Counted from the first letter of the stretch, positions 24,989-34,092 are shown. The stretch is DNA of 40,907 bases from Sphingobium sp. (GCA_030148625.1 JASBTC010000331.1:1-40907); one strand, 5' to 3'. The notes: generated by a model not told the origin, from the sequence alone. Numbers and translations: made by a program.

Positions 24989-26367
24989 AGCGGTGGCGGC
25001 AGCAACCGGGCCGCCTCGTCGGGGGAAAGCCGGCGCGGCAATCCGTCGGCCTCGACCAATCCCATCTCGCGCTGCCACGCCGCGAATTCGGGCGCGGGCG
25101 CCAGCCCCAGCGTGCGCCGCAGATACAGCGCGTCGTGGAAACTGGTCGACTGATAGTTGAGCATGATGTCGTCCGACCCGGGCACGCCGATCACGAAATT
25201 CACCCCGGCGACGCCAAGCAGGGTCAAGAGCGTGTCCATATCGTCCTGATCCGCCTCGCAATGATTGGTGTAGCAGACGTCGACGCCCATCGGCAGCCCA
25301 AGCAGCTTGCCGCAGAAATGATCCTCCAGCCCGGCGCGGACGATCTCCTTGCCGTCATAGAGATATTCGGGGCCGATGAACCCGACCACGGTGTTGACGA
25401 GCAGCGGATCGAACGCGCGCGCGACCGCATAGGCGCGCGCCTCCATCGTCTGCTGGTCGATACCGTGATGCGCGTCGGCGGACAGCGCCGCACCCTGGCC
25501 GGTCTCGAAATACATGACATTGTCGCCGATCGTGCCGCGGCCGAGCGACAGCGCCGCATCATGTGCCTCACGCAGCAGCGCCAGCGTGACGCCGAAGCCC
25601 TGATTGGCCGCTTCCGATCCGGCGATCGACTGGAAGACGAGATCGACCGGCGCGCCCTGTTCGATCGCGAGGATGCTGTTGGTCACATGGGTCAGCACGC
25701 AGCTCTGCGTCGGGATCGCATAACGCTGACGCAGATCCTCAAGCAGGCGCAGCAGTTCGCCCGCGCGCTGCACGCTGTCGCTCGCCGGATTGATGCCGAT
25801 CACCGCATCGCCCGATCCGAGCAGCAGGCCGTCGAGCGTCGATGCCGCGATCCCCATCGGATCGTCGACGGGATGATTGGGCTGCAACCGCACCGCCAAT
25901 GTGCCGGCAAGGCCGATCGTGCTGCGGAAACGCGTGACCACGCGCGTCTTGGCGGCGATCGCGATCAGATCCTGGTTGCGGCAGAGCTTGGACAGCGCCG
26001 CGACCATCTCCGGCGTCAGCCCCGGCGCCAGCGTGGCGAGCATTGCGCCGTCGACCGTTTCGGACAGCAGCAGGTCGCGCAGTCCGCCCACCGTCAGATG
26101 CGCGACGGGCGCGAAGGCGGCGACATCGTGGCTGTCGACGATCAGCCGCGTCACCTCGTCCGCTTCATAGGGGATCAGCGCTTCGTCGAGAAAGGCGCGC
26201 AAGGGCAGGTCCGCCAGCAAGTGGCGCGCGGCGACGCGTTCGCGCATGTCGGCGGCCGCCAGGCCCGCCAGCACATCGCCCGACCGAAGCGGGGAGGCCG
26301 CGGCCAGCAGCGCCTTCAGGTCCGCAAAGCGATAGCGCGTGCCGCCCAAATCGATCGCGAAGCTCAT
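24985..26367 (-). CDS. eutB: Ethanolamine ammonia-lyase large subunit
   Basis: The 460-residue catalytic chain, normal length for the family. It follows enteric EutB closely: LRSGDVLAGLAA, VTRLIVDSHD, RLQPNHPVDD, GDAVIGINPASD, PTQSCVLTHVT, FQSIAGSEAAN, YFETGQGAALSADAH (with the substrate-binding Glu), VVGFIGPEYLYDGKEI, AGLEDHFCGKLLG, CYTNHCEADQ and GDDIMLNYQS with one substitution. The active-site blocks appear intact. It begins two bases after the stop of the ABC ATPase gene and overlaps eutC, so uptake and breakdown are tightly coupled. Adenosylcobalamin must be made or imported elsewhere; no EutA reactivase is present in the window. Confidence 0.97.
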   Translation of the reverse strand: MSFAIDLGGTRYRFADLKALLAAASPLRSGDVLAGLAAADMRERVAARHLLADLPLRAFLDEALIPYEADEVTRLIVDSHDVAAFAPVAHLTVGGLRDLLLSETVDGAMLATLAPGLTPEMVAALSKLCRNQDLIAIAAKTRVVTRFRSTIGLAGTLAVRLQPNHPVDDPMGIAASTLDGLLLGSGDAVIGINPASDSVQRAGELLRLLEDLRQRYAIPTQSCVLTHVTNSILAIEQGAPVDLVFQSIAGSEAANQGFGVTLALLREAHDAALSLGRGTIGDNVMYFETGQGAALSADAHHGIDQQTMEARAYAVARAFDPLLVNTVVGFIGPEYLYDGKEIVRAGLEDHFCGKLLGLPMGVDVCYTNHCEADQDDMDTLLTLLGVAGVNFVIGVPGSDDIMLNYQSTSFHDALYLRRTLGLAPAPEFAAWQREMGLVEADGLPRRLSPDEAARLLPPPL

Positions 26368-26368
26368 C

Positions 26369-27442
26369 CTATCCGTCCAGCAGCAGCGTATCCTCGGCGC
26401 GGAAGGCCAGGTGGATCGCGCCGGGTTCGAAAAGCTGTTCCGACTCCGCCTGGATCCGCTGATCCCCGATCGCGATCGTATAGCCGTGGCGCGCGCCGAG
26501 ATAGGTGCGATCGACGATCGTGCCGGTCAGGCTGTTCTCGCCATCGAGCGGTGCCGCCGACAGCCGCAGATGCTGCGGGCGGATGGTCACCATCAGCGCG
26601 GCGGCCGATGTCGGCGCCGCCGTCGCCGCGGTAACCAGCCTTATGCCGTCCGCCGTCTCGACCAGCGCCCGCCCATTGCCGTCGAGCGCGACGAAATGCA
26701 CCGGCAGGAAATTGCCCGCGCCGATGAAGTCTGCGACGAAGCGCGTCGCCGGGCGGCGATAGATGCGTTCGGGCGTGTCGAGCTGGACGATCCTGCCCGC
26801 CTGCATCACCGCGATCCGGTCGCTCATCGCCAGCGCCTCTTCCTGGTCGTGGGTGACGTAGAGCGTGGTGAGGCCGAGCTGCCGCTGAAGCTGTTTCAGC
26901 CAGTCGCGCGCCTTGTGCCGCAGCTTGGCGTCGAGATTGGAGAGCGGCTCGTCGAGCAGCAGCAGCGAGGGGCGGAAGACGAGCGTGCGCGCCAACGCGA
27001 CGCGCTGCTGCTGCCCGCCCGACAATTCGTGCGGCAGCCGCTCGCCAAGACCGGTCAGGTCGACCAGCGCCAGCGCCTCTTCGATGCGCACTGCCTGGTC
27101 GGCCTTGGGCACTTTGCGCAGCTTCAAGGGGAAAGCGAGATTCTGGCGCACCGTCATGTGTGGCCACAGCGCATAGGACTGGAAGACCAGGCCGATGCCG
27201 CGCCGCTCCGCCGGCACGTCGATCCCCGCCGCCGCGTCGAAAAAGACGCGCTCGCCGACGCGGATCGTGCCCTCGGTCGGGCGGTCGAGCCCGGCCAGCG
27301 CGAAGAGCGTGGTCGACTTGCCGCAGCCCGACGGCCCCAGCAGGGTGACGAACTCGCCCTCCGCGACGTGCAGGCTGACATCGTCGAGCGCGCGGACCGC
27401 GCCATAATGTTTGCCCAGATTGTCGATGACGACCTCAGACAT
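26369..27442 (-). CDS. ABC importer ATPase, FbpC/PotA type
   Basis: A 357-residue nucleotide-binding subunit. Walker A is GPSGCGKST (about residues 36-44), the Q-loop FQSYALWPHMTV, the signature LSGGQQQRVALAR, Walker B LLLLDEPLSNLDA and the switch His in YVTHDQEEA. A C-terminal TOBE domain of about 120 residues follows. This layout belongs to the MOI/CUT1-like group that imports ferric iron, polyamines, phosphonates or sugars. It overlaps the permease gene by eight bases and precedes eutB by one base. The coupling suggests that the imported solute feeds EutBC; the exact solute is not evident. Confidence 0.93.
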   Translation of the reverse strand: MSEVVIDNLGKHYGAVRALDDVSLHVAEGEFVTLLGPSGCGKSTTLFALAGLDRPTEGTIRVGERVFFDAAAGIDVPAERRGIGLVFQSYALWPHMTVRQNLAFPLKLRKVPKADQAVRIEEALALVDLTGLGERLPHELSGGQQQRVALARTLVFRPSLLLLDEPLSNLDAKLRHKARDWLKQLQRQLGLTTLYVTHDQEEALAMSDRIAVMQAGRIVQLDTPERIYRRPATRFVADFIGAGNFLPVHFVALDGNGRALVETADGIRLVTAATAAPTSAAALMVTIRPQHLRLSAAPLDGENSLTGTIVDRTYLGARHGYTIAIGDQRIQAESEQLFEPGAIHLAFRAEDTLLLDG

Positions 27443-29150
27443 CGCGATGCGTCCTCGTGAAGCGATTGGCGATCAGCACGAACGCCAGGGTAATGAGAAG
27501 CTGGATCACCGAAAGCGCCGCGACCGCGCCGCCTTCGCCCTCCGCCCAGAAGGACAGCATGGTGGTGCCGATGATCTCGGCCCCCGGCGCATAGAGGAAG
27601 ACGGCGGCCGAATATTCCTTGAGGAAGCTCAGGAACAGCAGCGTATAGGCCGCGAACAGCGCCGGCTTGGTCAGCGGCAGGATGATCCGCGTCACTGCCG
27701 TCCACCAGTCCGCGCCGAGCGACCGTGCGCTCTGGTCCAGTTCCGGCCCGATCTGCATCAGCGCCGGCGCGATCGCACCATAGGCGGTTGGAATGCCGCG
27801 CATGGTGAAGGCGATCATCAGGATCCAGATCGTGCCCGAAAGCGCGCCGATGAAAGGCAGCAACAGCATCGCCCAGAAGAAACCGATGCCCGCGACGATC
27901 CCCGGCATCGCGCGCGGATAAAGCGCGACATATTCGAGCACCCGGGCAAAGGGGAAGGTCGAACGGCGGATGACCAGCGCGATCACCGCGATCAGCACGG
28001 TCGCGACCAGCCCGCCGACACCCGCGATCACCACGCTGTTGACGATCGCGCGGACATGGACCGGATAATCGAAGATGCTCTGGAAATTCTCCAGGGTCAG
28101 CAGGTCGAACGGCGACAGCAACGGCGTGAGGAAAGTGGTGAAGGCGCGCAGCAGCACCGCCGCCATCGGCAGCAGCACGCCGACGAGCAGATAGAGCGCG
28201 AGCAGGGCGGAGACGACATAACCGCCCGCGCCGAGATCAATCCGCTTGGGCCGTTGCGACTTCCCCTTGACCGACACGAACCGCCCGGCGCGGCGCAGCA
28301 ACAGCCCCTGCACGACAAGCAACAGTGTCACGATCACCAGCAGCAGCGAGGCGGCGGCGCCGATCATGCCATAATCGGGCGTGATCGCGCCGAGCCCCTT
28401 GCTGTAGAGGAAGGTGGTGAAGAACTCGATCCCGACCGGCCGGCCGAAGATGAGCGGGATCGCCAGCGTTTCGAGCGAACCGATAAAGACCAGGATCGCG
28501 CTGTAGGTGATCGGCGGGCGCAGCATCGGCAGCGCCACCGACCACAGGATCCGGAACGGCCCCGCGCCGACGCTGCGCGCGGCATCCTCCAGCGTGGCAT
28601 CGGCCATGCGCGCATTGCTGGCGCAGAACAGATAGACCACGGGCGCCTGGGTGACGCCGCCCAGGATCGCCATGCCGGGCACCGAATACATATCCCAGAG
28701 CGGCACCCCGAAGATGCGCTCGCCGAGCAGGGTGAAATAGCCGGCCGGGCCGTAGAGCGTGTACCAGGAAAAGGCGGTGACGAGCTGCGAGATGTAGAGC
28801 GGCCACATCAGCAGGTTGCGCAGCATATTGCGCCCGGGCAGCTTGGTGCGTTCGAGAAACAGGGTGAAGGCGACGCCCGCCAGCACCGCGATCACCGTCG
28901 CCAGCACCGCGAAGACGAACGAATTGTGCAGCACCGCATGGAAGTCCGGATCGCCGAACAGCCGGACATAATTGGCGAAGCCGGGCACCGCCCCCGCTTC
29001 GTAGAGCGGCCGGTCGAGAAAGGATTGCCACAGGATCGGTCCAAGCGGCGCGACCACCAGCAGCAGCGTCAGCAGCGCGACACCCCATTGGATTGCCAGC
29101 GCGCGGCGGGGCCAGCCGGCCACAGGATCGCGGGAGGCTGCGATGTTCAT
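27435..29150 (-). CDS. ABC importer permease, two fused FbpB-like domains
   Basis: A 571-residue inner-membrane protein with about twelve membrane segments in two homologous halves, as in FbpB and AfuB. Each half carries an EAA loop for the ATPase: ATLEDAARSVGAGPFRILW in the first and LDQSARSLGADWWTAVTRI in the second. The ATG at 29150 overlaps the binding-protein stop in ATGA. A permease of this form pairs with the binding protein and ATPase on either side to make one complete importer. Fused permeases are frequent for ferric iron and 2-aminoethylphosphonate-type systems; the latter substrate resembles ethanolamine, a point of interest given the downstream eutBC. Confidence 0.93.
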   Translation of the reverse strand: MNIAASRDPVAGWPRRALAIQWGVALLTLLLVVAPLGPILWQSFLDRPLYEAGAVPGFANYVRLFGDPDFHAVLHNSFVFAVLATVIAVLAGVAFTLFLERTKLPGRNMLRNLLMWPLYISQLVTAFSWYTLYGPAGYFTLLGERIFGVPLWDMYSVPGMAILGGVTQAPVVYLFCASNARMADATLEDAARSVGAGPFRILWSVALPMLRPPITYSAILVFIGSLETLAIPLIFGRPVGIEFFTTFLYSKGLGAITPDYGMIGAAASLLLVIVTLLLVVQGLLLRRAGRFVSVKGKSQRPKRIDLGAGGYVVSALLALYLLVGVLLPMAAVLLRAFTTFLTPLLSPFDLLTLENFQSIFDYPVHVRAIVNSVVIAGVGGLVATVLIAVIALVIRRSTFPFARVLEYVALYPRAMPGIVAGIGFFWAMLLLPFIGALSGTIWILMIAFTMRGIPTAYGAIAPALMQIGPELDQSARSLGADWWTAVTRIILPLTKPALFAAYTLLFLSFLKEYSAAVFLYAPGAEIIGTTMLSFWAEGEGGAVAALSVIQLLITLAFVLIANRFTRTHRDV

Positions 29151-30268
29151 GTCCGCACCGGTGCGAAGACGCGCTTCCAGCGCGCGATGAACCCCGGATA
29201 GTCGGCGATCAGCCGCCGGTCATAACCGACCAGCACGATCGGCGCGGTGCCGCCGAGCCGGCGGACGATGCCGTCGATCGTCAGGAACGGCACCTCGCGC
29301 TCGCCGATGTCGCGCCGGCAAGGTGTCAGCCCGCCATTGGCCGCAGCGATCTGCCCGGTGCGCGACAGCAGCCAGTCGAGCACCAGCCGCGATCCCGCCG
29401 GGGTGCGCGTCGCTTTGGTGATCGCCATGCCGCGCAGCGCCAGCGGAGTGCCGTCGCGGCACAATGTCCAGTCGAGCAGCTGCGCGCGGCCCTTGGTGCG
29501 CATCTGCGGCAGCACCGTCATCGCCGAGACATGGAAGCCGGCGAGATATTCGCCGGTCGTGACCTTGTCCAACATCGTCGCCCCGCCGGTTTCGAGGCGC
29601 GTATAGGGCGCCAGCCGCTGCATCAGATCCCAGCCGCCGGGCTTGCCCGCGACGATCGCGGCGCGCTGCAGCGCATATGCGAGCGCATGGCTGGCCGCGT
29701 CATAGGTGGTGATGCGGTGGCGGAACTTGCGCGGATTGGTGGCGGCGATTTGCGCCAGATGCCGCAGCCCGGTCGGACGCAGCGGCGGATCGAGCAAAGC
29801 CTTGTTGTAGATGAGCAGCATCGGATCCGCCGACAGCGTGTAGAGCCCTGGGAAAGGAAGGCTCCAGCCGGGCAGCGCCGCGATCTGGCTGCTGCGATAG
29901 GGCAGCACCTGCCCGCGTCCGACCAGGCGCAGCCACGCGTCGGGCGCATTGCTGATCAGCATGTCGGCGCTGCGGCGGCCCGCCGCGCTTTCGGCATAAT
30001 AGCGTTCGAACAGCTCGGTCGGCCCCATGTCGATCGTCTCGATCGCGAGCGTCGGATAGGCTTGGCGCAATCCGGCGAGGACCGGACGCCAATTATATTG
30101 CGACATGTTCGAATAGATGCGCACCGGGGGCTCGCGCCGTGCGGCTGCAACGAGGCGCGTATCCGCTTCGGCGCGTTGTTCGGCGCCCCCGGCGAGCAGC
30201 GTCGCGGCGCCGCCCGCTATCAGCATCCGGCGCGAAAGCGTTCCGCTGCCTTCGTCCATCGCCGTCAT
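29147..30268 (-). CDS. ABC importer periplasmic binding protein, FbpA/PhnS-like
   Basis: A 373-residue type II binding protein. The N-terminus SRRMLIAGGAATLLAGG is a twin-arginine-like signal, unusual for ABC binding proteins but seen in this group. The body matches extracellular solute-binding protein family 1/6: IYSNMSQYNWRPVLAGLRQ, RSADMLISNAPDAW, LPYRSSQIAALPG, LSADPMLLIYNKALL, and RGMAITKATRTPAGSRLVLDW. I do not see a clear adjacent Tyr-Tyr pair as used by FbpA to hold ferric iron, which weakens an iron role. The ATG overlaps the aldolase stop in ATGA. Ligand unknown; ethanolamine, an ethanolamine conjugate or an aminophosphonate are candidates. Confidence 0.9.
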   Translation of the reverse strand: MTAMDEGSGTLSRRMLIAGGAATLLAGGAEQRAEADTRLVAAARREPPVRIYSNMSQYNWRPVLAGLRQAYPTLAIETIDMGPTELFERYYAESAAGRRSADMLISNAPDAWLRLVGRGQVLPYRSSQIAALPGWSLPFPGLYTLSADPMLLIYNKALLDPPLRPTGLRHLAQIAATNPRKFRHRITTYDAASHALAYALQRAAIVAGKPGGWDLMQRLAPYTRLETGGATMLDKVTTGEYLAGFHVSAMTVLPQMRTKGRAQLLDWTLCRDGTPLALRGMAITKATRTPAGSRLVLDWLLSRTGQIAAANGGLTPCRRDIGEREVPFLTIDGIVRRLGGTAPIVLVGYDRRLIADYPGFIARWKRVFAPVRT

Positions 30269-31026
30269 GCCGCAAGCGCGGCGAGCGCCGCATTGCGAAG
30301 AAAGCCGGCATCCGCACCCAGCGTCGCGAAGCGATAGCCGCGCTCGAACAGCGCAGCAGCACCATGACCAGGCAGGATCGTCCCGCCCAGCGCGACGCCG
30401 CTTTCAACGATGCGCCGCTCGGCTTCGCGCCACAGATCGAGAAAGCCGGGATCGTCCCAACGCCCCGCCAGGCCGATGCTTGCCGACAGGTCAAGCGGGC
30501 CGATGAAAAACATGTCGATGCCCGCAACCTTCGCCATCTCGGGGATCGCTTGAACCCCGGCGGTGGATTCGATCATCGCGACGATCAGCGTCTCGCTGGC
30601 GGCATGGGCGGGATAATCGTCGGCATAGGCGCCCCAGCCCGACGCGCGCGACACGGTATAATGCAGCCCGCGCACGCCATGCGGCGGATAGCTCGCCGCC
30701 GCGACCAGCCCGGCCAGATCCTCGGCGCGCTCGACACAGGGCAGCAGCAGCCCTTCGGCACCGCTGTCGAGCACCGGCTTCACCGTTTCGGGCCGTCCGT
30801 CGGGCACGCGCACCAGCAGGGTCGGCTGGGTGCCGCCATTGGCGGCGCGCAGCTGGTCGGTCATCGCGCCGATGCCGGTGCTGCGATGCTCCAGATCGGC
30901 GATCAGCGCGTCGAACGGCAGATGCGAGAGCAGTTCCGCCGCAGGCGGACTGCCCATGAACAGCCAGCAGCCAAGCGATGGCGCGCCGGCCGCCAGCCGG
31001 CGCTTCAGGCGATTAGCGCGCAACAT
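30265..31026 (-). CDS. HpcH/HpaI family aldolase
   Basis: A class II (metal-dependent) aldolase of 253 residues, which cleaves 2-keto-3-deoxy acids to pyruvate and an aldehyde. The catalytic and metal residues of HpaI are all present: His47 in DLEHRST, Arg73 in LVRVPD, Glu153 in MIESTAG and Asp179 in GPLDLSAS. The start at 31026 overlaps the end of the preceding hydrolase gene by 14 bases; no strong Shine-Dalgarno sequence is seen, so coupled translation is likely. Within the eut operon it may cleave the acid part released from the imported compound, or act in reverse on acetaldehyde. Both are inference. Confidence 0.9.
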   Translation of the reverse strand: MLRANRLKRRLAAGAPSLGCWLFMGSPPAAELLSHLPFDALIADLEHRSTGIGAMTDQLRAANGGTQPTLLVRVPDGRPETVKPVLDSGAEGLLLPCVERAEDLAGLVAAASYPPHGVRGLHYTVSRASGWGAYADDYPAHAASETLIVAMIESTAGVQAIPEMAKVAGIDMFFIGPLDLSASIGLAGRWDDPGFLDLWREAERRIVESGVALGGTILPGHGAAALFERGYRFATLGADAGFLRNAALAALAA

Positions 31027-31846
31027 CGCCGAGCGTTTCGGCAAAAAAAGCCATCGCCTGCCGCACAAGCGGCTCATATTCATGCGCCGTATCTTCGACC
31101 AGATCGAGCCGCACATCGATGTCCGACGCGCGCAGCGCATCGTGCAGCGCGCCGATCCGCTCGACCCTTGTGTCGCCGGTGTCGTTGGCACCGTCCATCC
31201 AGTGCGCACTGCCCGGCCGGTGCGTGATTTCCCAGGTCTCGACATCGCGCGTGCCGACGGCGAGATGGACGGGCACCGCGCGCATCGCCGGCAGGTTGAG
31301 CGGGCGACCGAAGCGTGCCTCCATATCGGCGACGCCGACCCACCAGGAGCGATCCGGATCGGGCAATGTCGGCGATCCCGGCGCGCAGACCGACACGGCC
31401 GACAGGCGTTCAGGATAGAGATAATAGAAACGATGCGCGAAATGCGCCCCGCCCGAAAAGCCGAACAGGCCGAAACTTGTGTCGGTGACGCCGTATTTCG
31501 CGGCGACCTCATCGATCATGGCCAGCAACACATGATCGAACCGGATACCGCGATATTCGATATATTTATAGTTGTCGCGATCGTTCGGGTCATCGATCCC
31601 GCACGGAAAGAGCGGCGCGAGGATGATCAGGTTCAGCCGGTCGGCGAGCGCCGTGAAGCTGTCGCGAACCACCTGGTTGCCGCGCCCGGTGCCATGCACC
31701 GCGACGAGCATACGCCGCGTCGCCGGATCCCCGTCGCGGGGAACATAGAGGCAATAGGAGAAGCGCTGATCCATCGCGCAGGCTGTGGCGGGCGTCGCCC
31801 CCAGATCATAAGGCGAAAGGCTGGGCGGCTGGGTCGACGGGGTCAT
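31013..31846 (-). CDS. Alpha/beta hydrolase (esterase-like)
   Basis: A 277-residue serine hydrolase. The nucleophile elbow is GFSGGA (Ser131), an oxyanion-type HGTGRGN lies at about 51-57, the likely acid is the Asp of VGTRDVE and the His is in DTAHEYEP. The layout resembles PHB-depolymerase/feruloyl esterase-like proteins. No export signal is visible, so it acts in the cytosol. AGAGGA stands before the ATG at 31846; an ATG at 31870 lacks a site. It is the second gene of the operon, 70 bases after the TonB receptor gene, and probably cleaves an ester in the imported ligand, analogous to siderophore esterases. Substrate not shown by the sequence. Confidence 0.85.
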   Translation of the reverse strand: MTPSTQPPSLSPYDLGATPATACAMDQRFSYCLYVPRDGDPATRRMLVAVHGTGRGNQVVRDSFTALADRLNLIILAPLFPCGIDDPNDRDNYKYIEYRGIRFDHVLLAMIDEVAAKYGVTDTSFGLFGFSGGAHFAHRFYYLYPERLSAVSVCAPGSPTLPDPDRSWWVGVADMEARFGRPLNLPAMRAVPVHLAVGTRDVETWEITHRPGSAHWMDGANDTGDTRVERIGALHDALRASDIDVRLDLVEDTAHEYEPLVRQAMAFFAETLGDVAR

Positions 31847-31916
31847 GCGGTTCCTCTCGGCAGCCGGCACGAACGGCCGGCTGCCTTCATTCGGGTCTGT
31901 CGGGATATGCGAACGC

Positions 31917-34034
31917 TCAGTAGTTGACGCCGAGCTTCACATAGACGGTCCGCCCCTCGGCCTTGGTGTAGAGCTCGTTGCGGTTGATGAGCTGTGCCGA
32001 GACCGAGAAATAATCCTCGTTGAGCAGGTTGTTGACGCCGACGCTCACATCGAAGGGATCGGCCTTGAACTTGGTCGACAGATCGATGCGATCGGTCGGG
32101 CGAATGCGGCCGGTGTAGAAATTGCCCGCCGCCGAGCCGGGAAAGGCATTGCGCGAGCCCGAGTGATTATATTGCAGGCGCACCGACCAGTCGGTGGTGA
32201 TGTCGTGATCGACCGCGAGGTTGAACTGGTCGGGCCCGATGCGGCGATTGGTGAGCGGCGTATCGAGCTTGCCGTCCTTGTTCGCGTCGCGGCGCCCCTG
32301 ATTGTGCGAATAATTCGCCATCCACCGGGTGCTGGTTGCGATGGTGCCGCTCAGGCTGACTTCCCAGCCCTGCACCTTTTCCTTTTCGCGCAAGGTCAGC
32401 GCCTCGGTGGGGTTGACCGTGTCGATCACGAAGTCCGTCCCGAAATCGGCGGTGCTGATATAATAAGCGGCGGAATAGCTGATGCCGGCGATCTTGCCGC
32501 GCACGCCGATCTCGTAATTGTTCACGAGCTGCGGCTCCGGACGGAAACCGTTGAGGTTGGGTGCGACCACGCTGCGCAGCGGCGATCCGATATCGGGGAT
32601 CGAGAAACCCTGGGAGAAGCCGCCGAACAGCTCCAGCTCGGGCCCGACCCGCGCCTTCAGACCGATATTCACCGGCGTCGCGCTGTATTTGAGCTTGCCC
32701 CCGGCGACATGGACATTGGTGAGGCCGGCGACGAAATCGTCGATGTCGAGCGTGAATTCGTCATGACGGATGCCCGCATTGAGCGACAGCCAGGGCGTGA
32801 TCGGTTTGTCGATCTGGATGAACGCCGCATAGTTCATCTGCTTGAGCGGCGGGGTGAAGGTGCGCCCGTCGCCCGGCTTGTCGGTCAGCGGGATCAGCGG
32901 CTGTTCGGTCGTGTCGCGCGCGATATCGACGCCCCACAGGAAATAGCCATCGCCCAGCCCGAGCGTTTCGAACTGCGTCTTGAAATCGGCCTGGAGGCCG
33001 GTCTTCTTCGAATTGATCGTGGTCTGCGTGCCGCCCAGTCGCGCGGCGTTGAACGAGAACACCGAATAGCTGCTGAGATGATAGAGCTGGGCGTGGAAGG
33101 TGCCGAGCAGATTGTCGTTGAAATAGGCGAGATAGCCCATGACGTTGCGGTTGATCGGATCGATCGCGCGCGGATCGTAGCTGCCGCGCACCGCGCGCAC
33201 CTTCTGCCCCAGCGCAACATTGCCGCCTGTGGGAATGAAGTCGCTGCGCTGGTGCTGGTCGTAATAGTTGAACATCGCCTCAAGGCGCTGCCCGCCGAAA
33301 TTATAGCCGACCTTGCCGAAGAAGTTCCAGATATCGGAATCGGCGATGCCGCCGAAATTCTGCGGATCGGGCGGCAGGCGATCGCCCTCGGCATCGAACT
33401 GGCCGTTCACCCGCTCATAGCTGCCGGCGAAAGTGACGTCGAAATCGCCGATCGCCCCGGATCCGCTCTGCAGGATCATGGGATTGAGGCTGTCGCCGAC
33501 ATTCTGGGTGGAAAAGCCCAGCCCGGCTTCGGTGCGGAAGGTCCAGGCATCGCCCGCCTTGCCGCGCTTCGTGACATAGTTGATGATACCGCCGGCGCCG
33601 CCCTGGCCATAAATGGCGGAAGCGCCGCGGATCACTTCGATCGCGCCGATCGCGGTGGGGGCGATCAGGCGCAGGTCGCGACCGCCGTCGCGCAGCGGGT
33701 TGGAGACCGGCACGCCGTCGACGAAGATGCGCAGCGGACGGCCGCGCAGGCCCTGTTCGACATTGGCCGCGGTGTTGCTCGATGCGGACAGGCCCGGAAC
33801 CGAAAAGGCGAGCACGCTGCCAAGGTCGCGCGTCGTCGCCAGTTGGCTTTCGAGCTGCGCGGCGTTGACCACGGTCGAGGATCCCGGGAAATCGGCGATG
33901 GTTTCGCCAAGCCGGGTGGCCGTGACGACGATGTCGCCATCGCCCTCTTCCGCCTCGGCCACCGCCTGGGCATGCGCCGCCATCGGCAGTGCCGCGAGCG
34001 CCGTCGTCATCATCAGAATCTTCAGTCCGCGCAT
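31917..34034 (-). CDS. TonB-dependent receptor, IutA-like (siderophore-type) plug
   Basis: A 705-residue outer-membrane receptor with a signal peptide ending MAAHAQA. The plug reads VVTATRLGETIADFPGSS, GLRGRPLRIFVDGVPVS, GAIEVIRGASAIYGQGGAG and GGIINYVTKRG. The RGRPL-VDG and EVI-GA-S-YG-G-GG-INYVTK pattern is closer to the aerobactin receptor IutA than to the other two receptors in the window. The barrel ends YVKLGVNY. GGAAGGGG precedes the ATG. It heads a nine-gene operon ending in a PepSY protein, and a 23-base dyad with the regulon box lies about 60 bases upstream. No Fur-like box is apparent, which suggests that supply of the ligand rather than iron status controls it. Confidence 0.92.
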   Translation of the reverse strand: MRGLKILMMTTALAALPMAAHAQAVAEAEEGDGDIVVTATRLGETIADFPGSSTVVNAAQLESQLATTRDLGSVLAFSVPGLSASSNTAANVEQGLRGRPLRIFVDGVPVSNPLRDGGRDLRLIAPTAIGAIEVIRGASAIYGQGGAGGIINYVTKRGKAGDAWTFRTEAGLGFSTQNVGDSLNPMILQSGSGAIGDFDVTFAGSYERVNGQFDAEGDRLPPDPQNFGGIADSDIWNFFGKVGYNFGGQRLEAMFNYYDQHQRSDFIPTGGNVALGQKVRAVRGSYDPRAIDPINRNVMGYLAYFNDNLLGTFHAQLYHLSSYSVFSFNAARLGGTQTTINSKKTGLQADFKTQFETLGLGDGYFLWGVDIARDTTEQPLIPLTDKPGDGRTFTPPLKQMNYAAFIQIDKPITPWLSLNAGIRHDEFTLDIDDFVAGLTNVHVAGGKLKYSATPVNIGLKARVGPELELFGGFSQGFSIPDIGSPLRSVVAPNLNGFRPEPQLVNNYEIGVRGKIAGISYSAAYYISTADFGTDFVIDTVNPTEALTLREKEKVQGWEVSLSGTIATSTRWMANYSHNQGRRDANKDGKLDTPLTNRRIGPDQFNLAVDHDITTDWSVRLQYNHSGSRNAFPGSAAGNFYTGRIRPTDRIDLSTKFKADPFDVSVGVNNLLNEDYFSVSAQLINRNELYTKAEGRTVYVKLGVNY

Positions 34035-34092
34035 AATCTCACCCCTTCCCTGTCCCCACGCCCGAAAACCTTGATTCTCCGGTGTCGCTCAC

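Noticed and set aside
24230..26367. A microcompartment-type eut operon
   Set aside because: No shell-protein, EutA, EutE, EutG or EutH genes are present anywhere in the window.
26368..26368. A cobalamin riboswitch controlling eutBC
   Set aside because: There is only one base between the ATPase and eutB genes, and the upstream genes overlap, so no leader exists there.
27411..29201. A 596-codon open frame opposite the ABC permease gene
   Set aside because: Composition is dominated by Arg, Asp, His and Gln, as expected from the reverse of membrane-protein codons. No motif or ribosome site is seen.
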